A model generated the notes under the pieces. The model saw nothing but the letters and a program-made list of their open reading frames with translations, searched no databases and was not told the DNA's origin. The position numbers and the translations under genes are program-made. Positions 32,964-41,891 of a DNA stretch of 64,000 nt are shown here, one piece after another (position 1 is the first letter of the stretch; every line of letters starts with the position of its first letter). Source of the stretch: Io17-Chloro-G2 sp034420695 (GTDB taxonomy: Bacteria; Chloroflexota; Dehalococcoidia; Lucifugimonadales; UBA3495); the NCBI GenBank assembly GCA_034420695.1, contig DAOULB010000032.1:80828-144827 (forward strand), written 5' to 3'.

Positions 32964-34073
32964 ATGGAATCTAGTGCAAGCCGCCCGGTACATGGCGGCG
33001 TGAAGCCGGCGGAGTTGCGGGCCCTGGGGCTGGACCCTGAAGAGGCGCTGGACTTCAGTGCCAGTATTTCTCCCATTGGCCCACCAGAAGGGGTGTGGGA
33101 TGCCATGGGCGGAGTGGACCTGTCGGCTTATCCCGACCCCCAGTGCATGGAGTTGCGGCGAAGACTGGCAGACTATCTCTCCGGTCCGGGTTTTGACATC
33201 ACCCCGGAGAATCTGCTGGTGGGCAATGGCTCCACGGAGATAATTCACCTGCTGGCCAGGGCTTATGCAGCTCCTGCCGGTCAATGCCCGGAGACCGGCG
33301 GCCTAATATTGACTCCCACCTATGGGGAGTATGCCGGCGCCTGCCGGGTGCAGGGAGCGTCAATTGTCACCTTGGACGCCGGGCTGCCGCCGTCTTTCCG
33401 GTGGGACTTGGAGGAGGCCGCCGGGGTTATCAGGGACAGGAGGCCATCGTTGGTGTTCCTGTGCAATCCCAACAATCCCACCGGGGTGTTCCTGTCCCCT
33501 GACGAAGTAGAGCCGCTGGCGGAGGCTTGCGGGTGGACCGGCGGGATACTGGTGCTGGACGAGGCCTATGCCGCCTTTGTTGACTATCCGGGAGCATCTT
33601 CGGGGGATGCATTGGGGCTGGCTGGCCGGGGCGACGTAGTCTTGCTGCGTTCCATGACCAAGGCTTATGCCCTGACCAGCCTGCGTATCGGCTACTCCAT
33701 AGCTTCCCCGGAGATAACCGCCAAGCTGAGCCGATATCAGCCCGACTGGAGCGTGAACGGATTGGCTCAAGCGGCGGCGTTTGCCGTTCTGGATGACCCC
33801 GATTACTTGAGCCGGGCCCGGGCCGAAGTCGCCCGCGCCAAGGAGTACCTGGCCCGTGAACTGGGCGCGCTGGGATTCGGCATACCGCCTTCCGCCGCCA
33901 ACTTCCTGCTGGTGGAAGTTGGCGATGCGCCGGCGTGGCGGGAGGGTTTGGCGCGGCGGGGACTGTTCGTGCGGGACTGTTCGTCCTTCGGGCTGCCCCG
34001 GTTCATCCGGGTGGGCATCCGGCGGCTGGAGGAGTGCCGGCGTCTTGTTGAGGGGATTGCAGCACTGAGGTGA
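32964..34073 (+). CDS. cobC: CobC-like PLP-dependent aminotransferase / threonine-phosphate decarboxylase
   Basis: A 369-residue fold-type I PLP enzyme related to histidinol-phosphate aminotransferase. HGGVKPAELRALGLDPEEALDFSASISPIGPP is the typical opening of CobC/CobD-type L-threonine-O-3-phosphate decarboxylases. NGSTEIIHLLARAY, CNPNNPTGVF and VLDEAYAAF follow, and the PLP Lys is K233 in SMTKAYALTSLRIGY. Its position after cobD/cbiB supports production of the aminopropanol phosphate used by that enzyme; a histidine-pathway role is the less likely alternative. Confidence 0.86.
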   Translation: MESSASRPVHGGVKPAELRALGLDPEEALDFSASISPIGPPEGVWDAMGGVDLSAYPDPQCMELRRRLADYLSGPGFDITPENLLVGNGSTEIIHLLARAYAAPAGQCPETGGLILTPTYGEYAGACRVQGASIVTLDAGLPPSFRWDLEEAAGVIRDRRPSLVFLCNPNNPTGVFLSPDEVEPLAEACGWTGGILVLDEAYAAFVDYPGASSGDALGLAGRGDVVLLRSMTKAYALTSLRIGYSIASPEITAKLSRYQPDWSVNGLAQAAAFAVLDDPDYLSRARAEVARAKEYLARELGALGFGIPPSAANFLLVEVGDAPAWREGLARRGLFVRDCSSFGLPRFIRVGIRRLEECRRLVEGIAALR

Positions 34074-34214
34074 AACTTGCTTTGGTGTGCTGGTCTGGCG
34101 GGGGGAGGGCACGCCTCCGCAGGATTGACGTAGATACGGCAGGACTCTAAACTCCCCACAGTTTCAAGGCCGCAGTTGCAGGGCAGCAGGCCTGTTGCAA
34201 AGAAGGAGAAATCA

Positions 34215-35243
34215 ATGGACTTCGGTATGTTCACCGACTTCCATGTCCGTCCCGGCAAGACCCAGGCGGATGCGTTCGAGGAGTCATTCAACCAGATCAT
34301 CAGGGCGGAAGAGTATGGCATGGACTCGGCGTGGCTGGCGGAGCACCACTTTTCGCCCGAAAGGTCGGTGCTGGCTTCCCCCTTGATAATCGCCAGTTCC
34401 ATCGCCACCCGGACCAGCAGGATACGCATCGGCTTGGCGGTGCAGGTGCTGCCCCTTACCAACCCTCTGCGGGTGGCCGAAGAGGCGGCGACGGTGGACC
34501 ACATCAGCCGGGGGCGGTTCGACTTTGGCATCGGGCGGAGCGGCCTGACCCGGTACTACGAGGGTTACAACGTCGACTATTCCGAGAGCCGGGAGCGGTT
34601 CTTCGAGTCGCTGGACGTAATCATGCAGGCTTGGAAGGGTGAACCCTTCACTCACCAGGGAGAGTTCTATTCCTACCAGGAAGTGGAGGTGGTGCCACAG
34701 CCCTTCCAGCAGCCCTACCCGCCCACCCGGATCGCGGTGGCGTCGGAGGACACCTTCCCAATCATCGGAGAGATGGGACATCCCATCTTCATAACGGCAA
34801 ACACCAACATGGCCCAGATGCAGTCCCGGCTGGAGGAGTACCGCACAGCACGAAATGCGGCCGGGCACGAAGGGCCCGGAGAGGTGAACATGCGGGTGCC
34901 GGTGTACGTGGCCGAGACCCGGGATAAGGCCCACGAAGAGCCCCGAGAGAGCGCCCTCAGCCAGATAAATTACTCGGCCACCGAGTTGAGCAAGACGGCC
35001 CGTAACGAGGAAGGCAGGGCCAACATGTTGCGGATGGCCAGCGTCCCCTACGAGGACATTCTCTCGAACCGGGTCATATTCGGGACGCCGGAAGAGGTTA
35101 CCGAGCGGCTACAGCAGTTCCAAGAGGACCTGGGCATCACGGGCGTCGTGATGGAGATTAACTACGGGGGCCTGATTCCCCCGGAACAGGTGGCCAATTC
35201 CATCCGCCTGCTTACCGAGAAGGTGGCGCCCAACTTCAAGTAG
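34215..35243 (+). CDS. LLM-class flavin-dependent oxidoreductase (bacterial luciferase-like)
   Basis: A 342-residue TIM-barrel flavin enzyme using reduced FMN or F420. Landmarks are MDFGMFTDFHVRPGKTQADAFEESFNQIIRAEEYGMDSAWLAEHHF, LASPLIIASSIATRTSRIRIGLAVQVLPLTNPLRVAEEAATVDHISRGRFDFGIGRSG and FGTPEEVTERLQQFQEDLGITG. The ATG at 34215 has aaggag seven bases upstream; the 13-codon upstream extension was rejected. SAR202-like Chloroflexota carry many such monooxygenases, thought to oxidise recalcitrant organics. The substrate here is unknown. Confidence 0.9.
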   Translation: MDFGMFTDFHVRPGKTQADAFEESFNQIIRAEEYGMDSAWLAEHHFSPERSVLASPLIIASSIATRTSRIRIGLAVQVLPLTNPLRVAEEAATVDHISRGRFDFGIGRSGLTRYYEGYNVDYSESRERFFESLDVIMQAWKGEPFTHQGEFYSYQEVEVVPQPFQQPYPPTRIAVASEDTFPIIGEMGHPIFITANTNMAQMQSRLEEYRTARNAAGHEGPGEVNMRVPVYVAETRDKAHEEPRESALSQINYSATELSKTARNEEGRANMLRMASVPYEDILSNRVIFGTPEEVTERLQQFQEDLGITGVVMEINYGGLIPPEQVANSIRLLTEKVAPNFK

Positions 35244-35267
35244 GGGACGACCGGAAGGAAGCACGGA

Positions 35268-35627
35268 ATGGGCATAGTCCAGGCACGGGTGAAGATTGGC
35301 CATTACCACGGGGGAGAACTGCGGCCAGTAGATGTGTTGGTGGACACCGGGGCGGCGCACTCCGTCATTGACAGTGACTTGCTGGAATCGCTGAACCTTA
35401 GTCCCCAGCGATACGAGACGTTTGAACTTGCGGATGGCGACACTCGTGAATGGGGTGTCGGAACTGCTCGCTTTGTTTACATGGACAAAGATGCCTGGTG
35501 CCCGGTCGTTTTTGGTCCGAAAGATGCAAACTTGTTAGGCGCTACTACCCTGGAGATCCTGGGACTTTCGGTGGACCCGGTGGAGGAGCAATTGACGCCG
35601 ATTCAACGCAGGGCCAGACCACTGTAG
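35268..35627 (+). CDS. Retropepsin-like (clan AA) aspartyl protease-fold protein, copy B
   Basis: A 119-residue paralogue of the protein at 25357. RPVDVLVDTGAAHSVIDSDLLESLNL contains the Asp-Thr-Gly-Ala catalytic motif. FELADGDTREWGVGTARFVYM is the flap region, and NLLGATTLEILGLSVDPVEEQLTPI closes the fold. It follows the LLM oxidoreductase by 24 bases with ggaagga upstream, so it is probably co-transcribed with it. No retroelement genes are present, so it is a cellular single-domain form. Confidence 0.8.
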   Translation: MGIVQARVKIGHYHGGELRPVDVLVDTGAAHSVIDSDLLESLNLSPQRYETFELADGDTREWGVGTARFVYMDKDAWCPVVFGPKDANLLGATTLEILGLSVDPVEEQLTPIQRRARPL

Positions 35628-35771
35628 CCGGAAGGTCAGCAGGGGACCGGGCCATTAGGGGCGAGGCCGGGGTAAATTGCCAGCGTTAGGTTTTTGTGGT
35701 GTTGGCGCCGGCAACTGACGGGCTAAAGACTAGCCAAGTCTCAGAATGCACTGGCCCGCCGACAGGAGGAA

Positions 35772-36876
35772 ATGATGCCAGGTGTGATTGATGCGGATTA
35801 CCCACGTCTTTGAGCCGAAAGAGATGTGGGAGTCCATGGGGCCGGAGATGTACCCCAGGCGGCCCATAATCGTGGAAGGGCCGAAGGATACGGTCTACCG
35901 GCGGTCGAACTTCTGGATTATCGACGGCAACGTCTTCCCCAAGCCCGCCGGCAAGGGCGGTTTCCTGCTGGGCACTCCGACCCAACCGGGCCAGATCGAG
36001 ACCATGCCCGACGTGCGGGCCAGGGAACTATTGGACGTTCCGGGACGGCTGGCCGCCATGGACCAGATGGGCTCCGCAGTGCAGGTCATCTACCCGACCC
36101 TCTTCTTGGCCTATATTACGGACGACGTGGAGCTGGAGGTGGCCCTCTGCGGGGCCTACAACCGTTTCCTGGCGGAGACTTACAAGCAGGGGCAGGACCG
36201 CTTGCGATGGCTGGTGGTGCCACCGCTGCGGTCCATCGACGCATCAATAGAAGCCATCAACTACGGCAAGGAAAACGGGGCGGTGGGGCTGTTCTTCCGG
36301 GGCATCGAGCGGGACCGCACCCTGGACGACCCGTACTTCTTCCCGGTTTACCGGGAGGCGGCCCGGCTGGACCTGCCCATCTGCGTCCACACCGGGGCCG
36401 GCTGTCCGGCTTTCACGGCAGTGTTCGACGTGAGCCGGAGCCACACCTTTCCCCACACCCGTACGCTCCCCCTGATGGCCTTCCGGAACATAGTGGCCAA
36501 CAAGATCCCGGAGCAGATTCCGGGCCTGCGGTTCGGTTTCATCGAGGCCGGGGCGTCCTGGGTGCCCTACGTGCTGCACGCCCTGCGCAGCGTCTTCGGC
36601 GGCGACCCTGAGGAGTGGGGACCCAAGCTATTCCAGGAGAACCGGCTGTATGTTTCCTACGAGGAGTGGGAAGACCTGCCCTACATCTTGAGCTACACCG
36701 GGGAGGACAACCTGATTGTGGGCTCCGACTGGGGGCACCACGGAGGGAGGGGCCGGGGCGGAGACCCATCGGGCCAGCCCGAGGTCATCGCCAACATGAT
36801 GGCCCAGGAGCAGGTGTCCGGGGCGGTGGTTGAAAAAATCTTGAAGGACAACCCGGCCCGGTTGTACGGCCTGTAG
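35772..36876 (+). CDS. Amidohydrolase family protein (amidohydrolase-2) with a frameshift at its N-terminus
   Basis: About 365 residues. aggagga and ATG at 35772/35775 open a frame reading MPGVIDADY, then a stop. One base fewer near 35798-35801 would continue it as VIDADTHVFEPKEMW, the family's standard start (compare VIDADAHV at 61211). As sequenced, translation can only begin at 35788/35791 (MRITHVFEP), which loses the Asp-x-Asp ahead of the metal-binding His. The rest is intact: DDPYFFPVYREAARLDLPICVHTGAG, FGFIEAGASWVPYVLHAL and GEDNLIVGSDWGHHG with the catalytic Asp. It is a close relative of the gene at 60141. Hydrolase or decarboxylase function is inferred. Confidence 0.8.
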
Positions 36877-37117
36877 GGTATCTACGCTATCTGCCGGAGG
36901 GCCGAGACCCTTATCAGTCAGGCGGACGGTCCGGCGATTTTATGCTACGAGTGGGCATGTTGTGGCATTCTGGCACAGGGACGACGACACGCTGGCATGC
37001 TAGGGCTTGCCCGGTGCTTCTAGTCCGTCACTCTCGGTTGGCGTGACGCATTCAGGGCTTGCCTCAGTTTAGGCGATGGACCCGGGATGTTCATGCCGGG
37101 AAGCGACCTTCATTCCC

Positions 37118-38116
37118 CTAGCGCCGTTCTCCTACGACGATGCGGCCTGGCCCCTCGGTTCTCAACAGGCTGACTCCGCTGCTGTGGTTCTTGTGCGCGG
37201 TCCTGATTGCATAGTCCTTTTTGCCCTGTACCCATAAGTAGGGATGTAGGTCAGCGAATCGGAAGAGCGCCTCGTGAACTTCGCGATATTCGGAGTTGAT
37301 GAAGGGTCGGCGTAACTCAGGTGGGAATTTGTCGCTCCTGTTGGCATGGCGTGAAACGCTGTCGCTTCCTAGCAAGACCTGAAGTATTGAGATCAGGGAA
37401 CTGGCGAAGCGGGGCAGGTTTCCTCTGAATGGAGAGAAATCTATGATGGCGCCGTTCTGTCCGGCATGGACGTCAAAAAGTGCGAGTTCCTCCCAGAAGT
37501 TCTGGGTCGCTTCTTCTCCGAAGAATACCGAGAGGTTCCGGTTCCATTCGGTGTTGACCCGCAGCTTCAAGGGGGCAGATATGTGCTCCCTGACATAGGT
37601 CTGATGCTGAGTCCAAAGGGGATTGGCGTCCCAGGAGATATCGGCGATGTCGAGCCAACTAAGGTGACGGGCTTGGGGGAAGAGGCTGGAGAACTGCTGG
37701 AATTCCTTGATGGTGGGTCGGAAGGAGGAAGCATCGCCGGCCCTTTGGGTGTTGAATGGCGTGAGGTATGCGATCTGTACGTCGGCGCTGGGGTACTTTT
37801 CCGTGAGGCCTTTCCGGTATCTTTCGAGTTGCCCAAGAGCGGCGGAGGAGTCGACCGTCTTCACTTCAATGCCGATGATCCTCTCTCTTGGCGATGTGGT
37901 GCGGATGCAGATGTCGACGGCACCCCGTTCCACCTGTTCCTCGGCCCAAACTTGGGCGTGGACAGGCATTTCCCAGTCCGGGGTTGCCAGGCGCCATACT
38001 GAATCGAAGAGCGACCGGTCGCCGGAGAGGCTTTCTTCCAAGGAGTCCGTGAGAAACTGGGAGTGGAACTGCTCAATGCCGCTGGTTACCTTGGCGATTG
38101 TCTCGAATATATTCAC
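37118..38116 (-). CDS. PD-(D/E)XK nuclease superfamily protein
   Basis: A 332-residue protein from a GTG start with GGGAGAAG upstream. The N-terminal third shows FHSQFLTDSLEESL then VERGAVDICIRTTSPRERIIGIEVKTVDSSAALGQLERYRKGL: Asp, then about 15 residues later Glu-x-Lys, then a Gln-containing helix, the core pattern of PD-(D/E)XK nucleases. The remainder is an uncharacterised helical domain. The gene is a singleton between catabolic genes, with no methyltransferase next to it. Its cellular role, for example in defence, is unproven. Confidence 0.75.
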   Translation of the reverse strand: MNIFETIAKVTSGIEQFHSQFLTDSLEESLSGDRSLFDSVWRLATPDWEMPVHAQVWAEEQVERGAVDICIRTTSPRERIIGIEVKTVDSSAALGQLERYRKGLTEKYPSADVQIAYLTPFNTQRAGDASSFRPTIKEFQQFSSLFPQARHLSWLDIADISWDANPLWTQHQTYVREHISAPLKLRVNTEWNRNLSVFFGEEATQNFWEELALFDVHAGQNGAIIDFSPFRGNLPRFASSLISILQVLLGSDSVSRHANRSDKFPPELRRPFINSEYREVHEALFRFADLHPYLWVQGKKDYAIRTAHKNHSSGVSLLRTEGPGRIVVGERR

Positions 38117-38157
38117 ATCTTCTCCCTTTTTTCTTAGCTGCTACAGCGGGCTGCCGG

Positions 38158-39705
38158 TCACTCAACAATCGGCTGGGCGATTATCCACAGGCTGATAACA
38201 GTGTACATGACCATCAGAGTGAGCATTGGGTACTGGCTGGTCAGCGCCTCGCCCCTCCCGCTGAAGACCCGGAAGGAGACGATATGGGCCAAGTACACCG
38301 CCAGGATGTGCCCAACCACGATCAGGGCGGTGGACAGGTACCAGAGCACACGGGCATTGATTATGCCTATATCGACCGAGTAGCCGGCTGTGCCCAGCAG
38401 GTCCCAGCCGAAGCCGAAGGGGTCGGAGACCAGAGGCACCAGCAACTGGCCCTGAATCAACAACAGGGTGATGTAGTGGGCGATGTTGTAGGCTAGGGCA
38501 ATCGGTATCAGGGAATAGGCAAAGGAGCGGGCCAGGTGCCAGGGGTCGTGGTCTGCTCCGACGACGCCAGCCATGAACCGAGTGAAGGTCAGGAAGGTGA
38601 GAAAGAAGAGCACAGGAAACAGCAGCACGCCCAAGGTGTCGGCGACGGTGCGGCTGTTGAAAGCGGCGTAGTTAATCGACCCGGACAAGGCATTGACCAC
38701 CGCAGTTTGGAAATCGACCCAGCCCGACGTGGCGCTGAAACCGTCGAAGGTAACGGTGGCGAGCAACAGGACCACGACTGCCAGCTTGTCGTTGGACATG
38801 CGCTCTCGGTTGGACAGCCCGGCGGCAAAGGGCCGCAGGTTCCACTCGGGGGAGGAGGCCTTCTCGAAGCATTCGTAGCAGTTAATGCATTCCCCTCCTT
38901 CGTCGATACACTGGTCCTGGCAGTCCCGACACAGGTACGGTTCCCCGACCCGCACTTCGGTGGGGGCGAACTTGGCCAGGAAGCCGAATATCACGGAGAA
39001 CGCTTCCCCCTGCCGCAGCCACTGGCGCTTGCCGAAAATCGCCATTCCCGACAAGGTGACAAGGGTGTAGCCGATTGCCAGCCAGGCCACCCGGTTGGGC
39101 ACTGCCGATTGAGGAAAGGCATCCTGAATCCAAGTGAAACCCAGGAAGAGGAGGACCGCAGGCCACATTCCCCAGCCTTCGGGGTAGGGGAGGTTGAGGG
39201 ACAAGCTTCGCCCCCGACGTAGTACATGATTGAACGCTTCGCCAATCTCGAAGAGGGCCTTCCAGGGGTTGACCAGTTCCCATAGGTTGCCAGCCAACGA
39301 CGCAATGAAGGCCATGCCGACCCACCAGATTATCCAGACGAAGGTGGGGGCGAAATTCGACGAAGGGACCTGGCTTCCGGCCAACCCCGCGGCAATGACC
39401 AATCCCAGAAGGAAGACGGCAAGCAGCTTGAAGGGCCAGCGGAAAAAGGGGCTGGTGACAGACTTCCTGAACCAGGGGCATTGAAAAAGGTCAATACGGG
39501 GATAGGACATGCTCCCGGCATCGGTTCGGACGAAAAATCCGATGATGGCGAAGGAGAGAGCAACGGCCAGTGCTGCACCAATGAGGAAAAAGCTCAGGGG
39601 CACCGGCAACTCGGTCCGGTCCCCGAACCCGTGGGCATAAGCCGGGACGGCCCAGAGACCGCAGCCAGCCGCCAGCAGTAGAAAGGCTATTCTAGTCCGT
39701 TGCAG
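38158..39705 (-). CDS. Multi-span membrane protein with a Cys-rich loop; probable CTG start
   Basis: About 515 residues if begun at the CTG at 39705, which has a GGGGGG site eight bases upstream. This adds a signal peptide (RIAFLLLAAGCGLWAVPAYAHGFG) before LPVPLSFFLIGAALAVALSF. The only ordinary start is a TTG at 39609, after the signal. Roughly 12 hydrophobic spans follow. Between spans 6 and 7 is a loop with seven Cys: YLCRDCQDQCIDEGGECINCYECF, likely metal-binding. Two genes upstream in the same direction encode a cupredoxin-like lipoprotein and a FixH/YtkA-like protein, which suggests a copper- or respiration-linked unit. The exact function is unknown. Confidence 0.75.
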   Translation of the reverse strand: MQRTRIAFLLLAAGCGLWAVPAYAHGFGDRTELPVPLSFFLIGAALAVALSFAIIGFFVRTDAGSMSYPRIDLFQCPWFRKSVTSPFFRWPFKLLAVFLLGLVIAAGLAGSQVPSSNFAPTFVWIIWWVGMAFIASLAGNLWELVNPWKALFEIGEAFNHVLRRGRSLSLNLPYPEGWGMWPAVLLFLGFTWIQDAFPQSAVPNRVAWLAIGYTLVTLSGMAIFGKRQWLRQGEAFSVIFGFLAKFAPTEVRVGEPYLCRDCQDQCIDEGGECINCYECFEKASSPEWNLRPFAAGLSNRERMSNDKLAVVVLLLATVTFDGFSATSGWVDFQTAVVNALSGSINYAAFNSRTVADTLGVLLFPVLFFLTFLTFTRFMAGVVGADHDPWHLARSFAYSLIPIALAYNIAHYITLLLIQGQLLVPLVSDPFGFGWDLLGTAGYSVDIGIINARVLWYLSTALIVVGHILAVYLAHIVSFRVFSGRGEALTSQYPMLTLMVMYTVISLWIIAQPIVE

Positions 39706-39742
39706 CGGTTTAGCCCCCCGCTTCCCTCAGAGTATCACTAGG

Positions 39743-40213
39743 TTACCGAGGGTTGACTTCCAAGTACCCCAGGTCAGTTTCCTCTCCTGCACCGCCTACC
39801 CCGCCACCGTCTTCCTCTTTGCCGGCGTCGTGATGGTCTCCCCCTTCCCCGTCACCCTCTGCTTCTGCGTCGTCGCCGAAATAGTGCATGGTAATCCTGT
39901 ACCTTCCCGTGGCGTCCGCGGTGAAGAAGAAATCGGTGGCCTCCCCAGCGGGTATGCTTTTCTCCAAATCGTACCCGTGGAGATGGAACTGGCCCGTTCT
40001 TTCAGATTCAATCCGGAGAGTTACCATATCTCCCTGGGTCACTCGGATAGTTTCGGGATGGAGGGATGCGCCGTCTACCTTGACGGGAATGGTAATTTCC
40101 TGGGGTTCTTCGGGCTCGCTGGGCTGTTCTCCACTGCTGCAAGCGGCTGCCAGGAGAGCGGCAGCGCTGAGAACAGTGATGGACAGCAATAGCTGCAAGG
40201 TCTTAATTTTCAT
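39743..40213 (-). CDS. Cupredoxin-like lipoprotein
   Basis: A 156-residue exported lipoprotein. The signal peptide ends in the lipobox LAAAC (residue 25), followed by an acidic linker. The cupredoxin-type core is ITIPVKVDGASLHPETIRVTQGDMVTLRIESERTGQFHLHGYDLEKSIPAGEATDFFFTADATGRYRITMHYFG; the His residues of FHLHGYD and MHYFG are candidate copper ligands. A 40-residue Asp/Glu/Gly-rich insertion with GGDHHDAG interrupts the last strands and might also bind metal. It lies between the FixH-like and polytopic membrane protein genes, in one direction. Confidence 0.8.
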   Translation of the reverse strand: MKIKTLQLLLSITVLSAAALLAAACSSGEQPSEPEEPQEITIPVKVDGASLHPETIRVTQGDMVTLRIESERTGQFHLHGYDLEKSIPAGEATDFFFTADATGRYRITMHYFGDDAEAEGDGEGGDHHDAGKEEDGGGVGGAGEETDLGYLEVNPR

Positions 40214-40229
40214 GGCTCCTCCATGACAT

Positions 40230-40823
40230 TCACCTGTTTGCGGGTGTCCCGGCAGAACGGCGCCGGCGCCTTTTGCCGATTCTTTCCAGCACCCATAAGA
40301 CCAGGGCCGCCAAGGCTACCCCACCGGCAAGGACGTAAACCAGGTCGATGCCGCCGCCCTCACGCACTTGAAAGGGCACGTCGAGGCTTGCACTTCCAAG
40401 TCCAGCCTCCGTTTCCACGGACAAGGTCCAGGCTCCAGCTGCGTCCAGAGATATGTCGGCGTCATAGAACTGGGGACTCTGGGGGGTGTTCACCGCTTGC
40501 ACCGGCCCAACGTCCGAGGAGCCGGCAGGGCCCTTGGCGGCCAGGGTAATCACTGCATCGGTGACTGCGGAATCGTCGCTGGCCGCGTTCACTTGGATGG
40601 TGACGTGCAAGTTTCCGACTTGGGGTGTTCCGGGAAAGACGCCTATTTGCAGCTCGTACGGCCCCGACCGGGCATCGGTGGCCAGGGGGCGAGAGCCGCC
40701 GTTGGCCGACAGCGGGGCCATTGACGCGGCAACAATAGCGACCCAGGCCAAGGCTATGATGAAGGCCAACATCCGCGAGGAGAGGACTGACGAGCCCAGC
40801 GAACGTCGGTTCCATGCTGACAT
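40230..40823 (-). CDS. Membrane-anchored FixH/YtkA-like protein
   Basis: 197 residues. An N-terminal signal or anchor (MLAFIIALAWVAIVAASMAPL) precedes an immunoglobulin-like domain: GPYELQIGVFPGTPQVGNLHVTIQV, VTDAVITLAAKGP and FYDADISLDAAGAWTLSVETEAG, the layout of YtkA/FixH domains found with copper or cytochrome-oxidase proteins. A C-terminal span (LVYVLAGGVALAALVLWVLERI) and an Arg-rich tail follow. The ATG at 40823 has GGAAGG upstream; an upstream in-frame start at 40862 is less likely. It is first in a three-gene leftward unit. Confidence 0.72.
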   Translation of the reverse strand: MSAWNRRSLGSSVLSSRMLAFIIALAWVAIVAASMAPLSANGGSRPLATDARSGPYELQIGVFPGTPQVGNLHVTIQVNAASDDSAVTDAVITLAAKGPAGSSDVGPVQAVNTPQSPQFYDADISLDAAGAWTLSVETEAGLGSASLDVPFQVREGGGIDLVYVLAGGVALAALVLWVLERIGKRRRRRSAGTPANR

Positions 40824-40896
40824 GGGCCCTTCCGACGGCGTTGCAAGGGGTTTGCGCCGCACCAGCTACCTGCAGACCATGGGACCGCCCTGCCAC

Positions 40897-41415
40897 TCAG
40901 CTTGGCCGGCTTCCCTGCCGGGGCCGGACGAATCCAACGTCGGAATGGGCGCCCATGGCAACGCTTCTGCGCAAAAGACGCTGCAAGCGGTTCTGGTCGG
41001 TAGTTGTTTCCACGGTGAAGGGCCGAGGCGAGGTCAAACTCAGCTCTTCCAAGTCGAGAACCAATTTCTCTATTGCGTCAATGGCCGACCGTATGGCGTC
41101 GTCACTTCGAGTGTTTTCGTAGAAATTGACGTGGTAGGCTTCGGCAATGCTCACAGTGTTGGTCAGGTCAGGACGGTTGAATTCCTTACCAATCTGCTCA
41201 ACTATGTCAAGGATGACATCGTGCTTACCATGTCTCCAGCCGCGCCGAATTGCCACGGCTTTGGCGGCGTGGGCCGCGGCTCCCCAGACCTTTTCCGAGG
41301 CTTGGAGGTTGTTGCCCTTTTGCAGCTCTTCCCGGGCGTGGTCGATGAACGCGCGGCTAATTTCCACGTGGTCTTCAGCCCCGTTGTAGCCGGGAGCGGG
41401 CAGTGACGCCGCCAT
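40897..41415 (-). CDS. PaREP1/HEPN-like domain protein (copy C)
   Basis: 172 residues beginning five bases after the stop of the cupin gene, so part of that operon. EISRAFIDHAREELQKGNNLQASEKVWGAAAHAAKAVAIRRGW is the family helix pair seen in the copies at 5462 and 32392. The second half (HVNFYENTRSDDAIRSAIDAIEKLVLDLEEL) is also helical. An upstream in-frame extension (to 41655) runs through the cupin gene and was rejected. Function unknown; HEPN proteins often act on RNA. Confidence 0.7.
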   Translation of the reverse strand: MAASLPAPGYNGAEDHVEISRAFIDHAREELQKGNNLQASEKVWGAAAHAAKAVAIRRGWRHGKHDVILDIVEQIGKEFNRPDLTNTVSIAEAYHVNFYENTRSDDAIRSAIDAIEKLVLDLEELSLTSPRPFTVETTTDQNRLQRLLRRSVAMGAHSDVGFVRPRQGSRPS

Positions 41416-41420
41416 GCCGT

Positions 41421-41768
41421 TTATTGCCCGGTAACAGGACCGACGGCCGGTATCAACACTGCCAAGTAGGGCTGGGTGAAGCGGGTGGTGTGGCCGTGGC
41501 CGGTGATGTCTTCGATGAGCCGTATATCCCCGGGGCCGAACCGGTGAAGACTCCCGTCCCCCAGCCCGATTTCGACCTCGCCTTCCAGGATAATCATCCA
41601 GCGCCGGTCGGGGGCAGGGTGAAAGTCGGAAAACCGCCCTTCCTCCACCCGCCACAGCCGCAGTCCCTCCACGGGCTGAGGTTCCTGCAAGTGCGGGTGG
41701 GATTCCAGGGTCATCTCTTCAATGTGGGTCTCTCCGTCGTCGCCGGGGTACATCCTGTATATGCCCAT
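41421..41768 (-). CDS. Cupin-domain protein
   Basis: 115 residues forming a single small beta-barrel. FHPAPDRRWMIILEGEVEIGLGDG and HRFGPGDIRLIEDITGHGHTTRF correspond to cupin motifs 1 and 2; metal ligands are probably the first-motif His/Glu and the HGH of the second. It follows the alpha/beta hydrolase gene by 123 bases and precedes the HEPN-like gene by five. Possible dioxygenase, isomerase or sensor role; the substrate is unknown. Confidence 0.78.
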   Translation of the reverse strand: MGIYRMYPGDDGETHIEEMTLESHPHLQEPQPVEGLRLWRVEEGRFSDFHPAPDRRWMIILEGEVEIGLGDGSLHRFGPGDIRLIEDITGHGHTTRFTQPYLAVLIPAVGPVTGQ

Positions 41769-41891
41769 AACTCACCTTTCCATGATCTGAGGTCTATGTT
41801 TCCAAGTCTGCACTTTCAGGTATGCCGGGGTCCGTGTTCAATTTGGTGGGCGGGGGCAGCGGCGCTGCGCCCGGTGGGGCCTGACCAAAGG

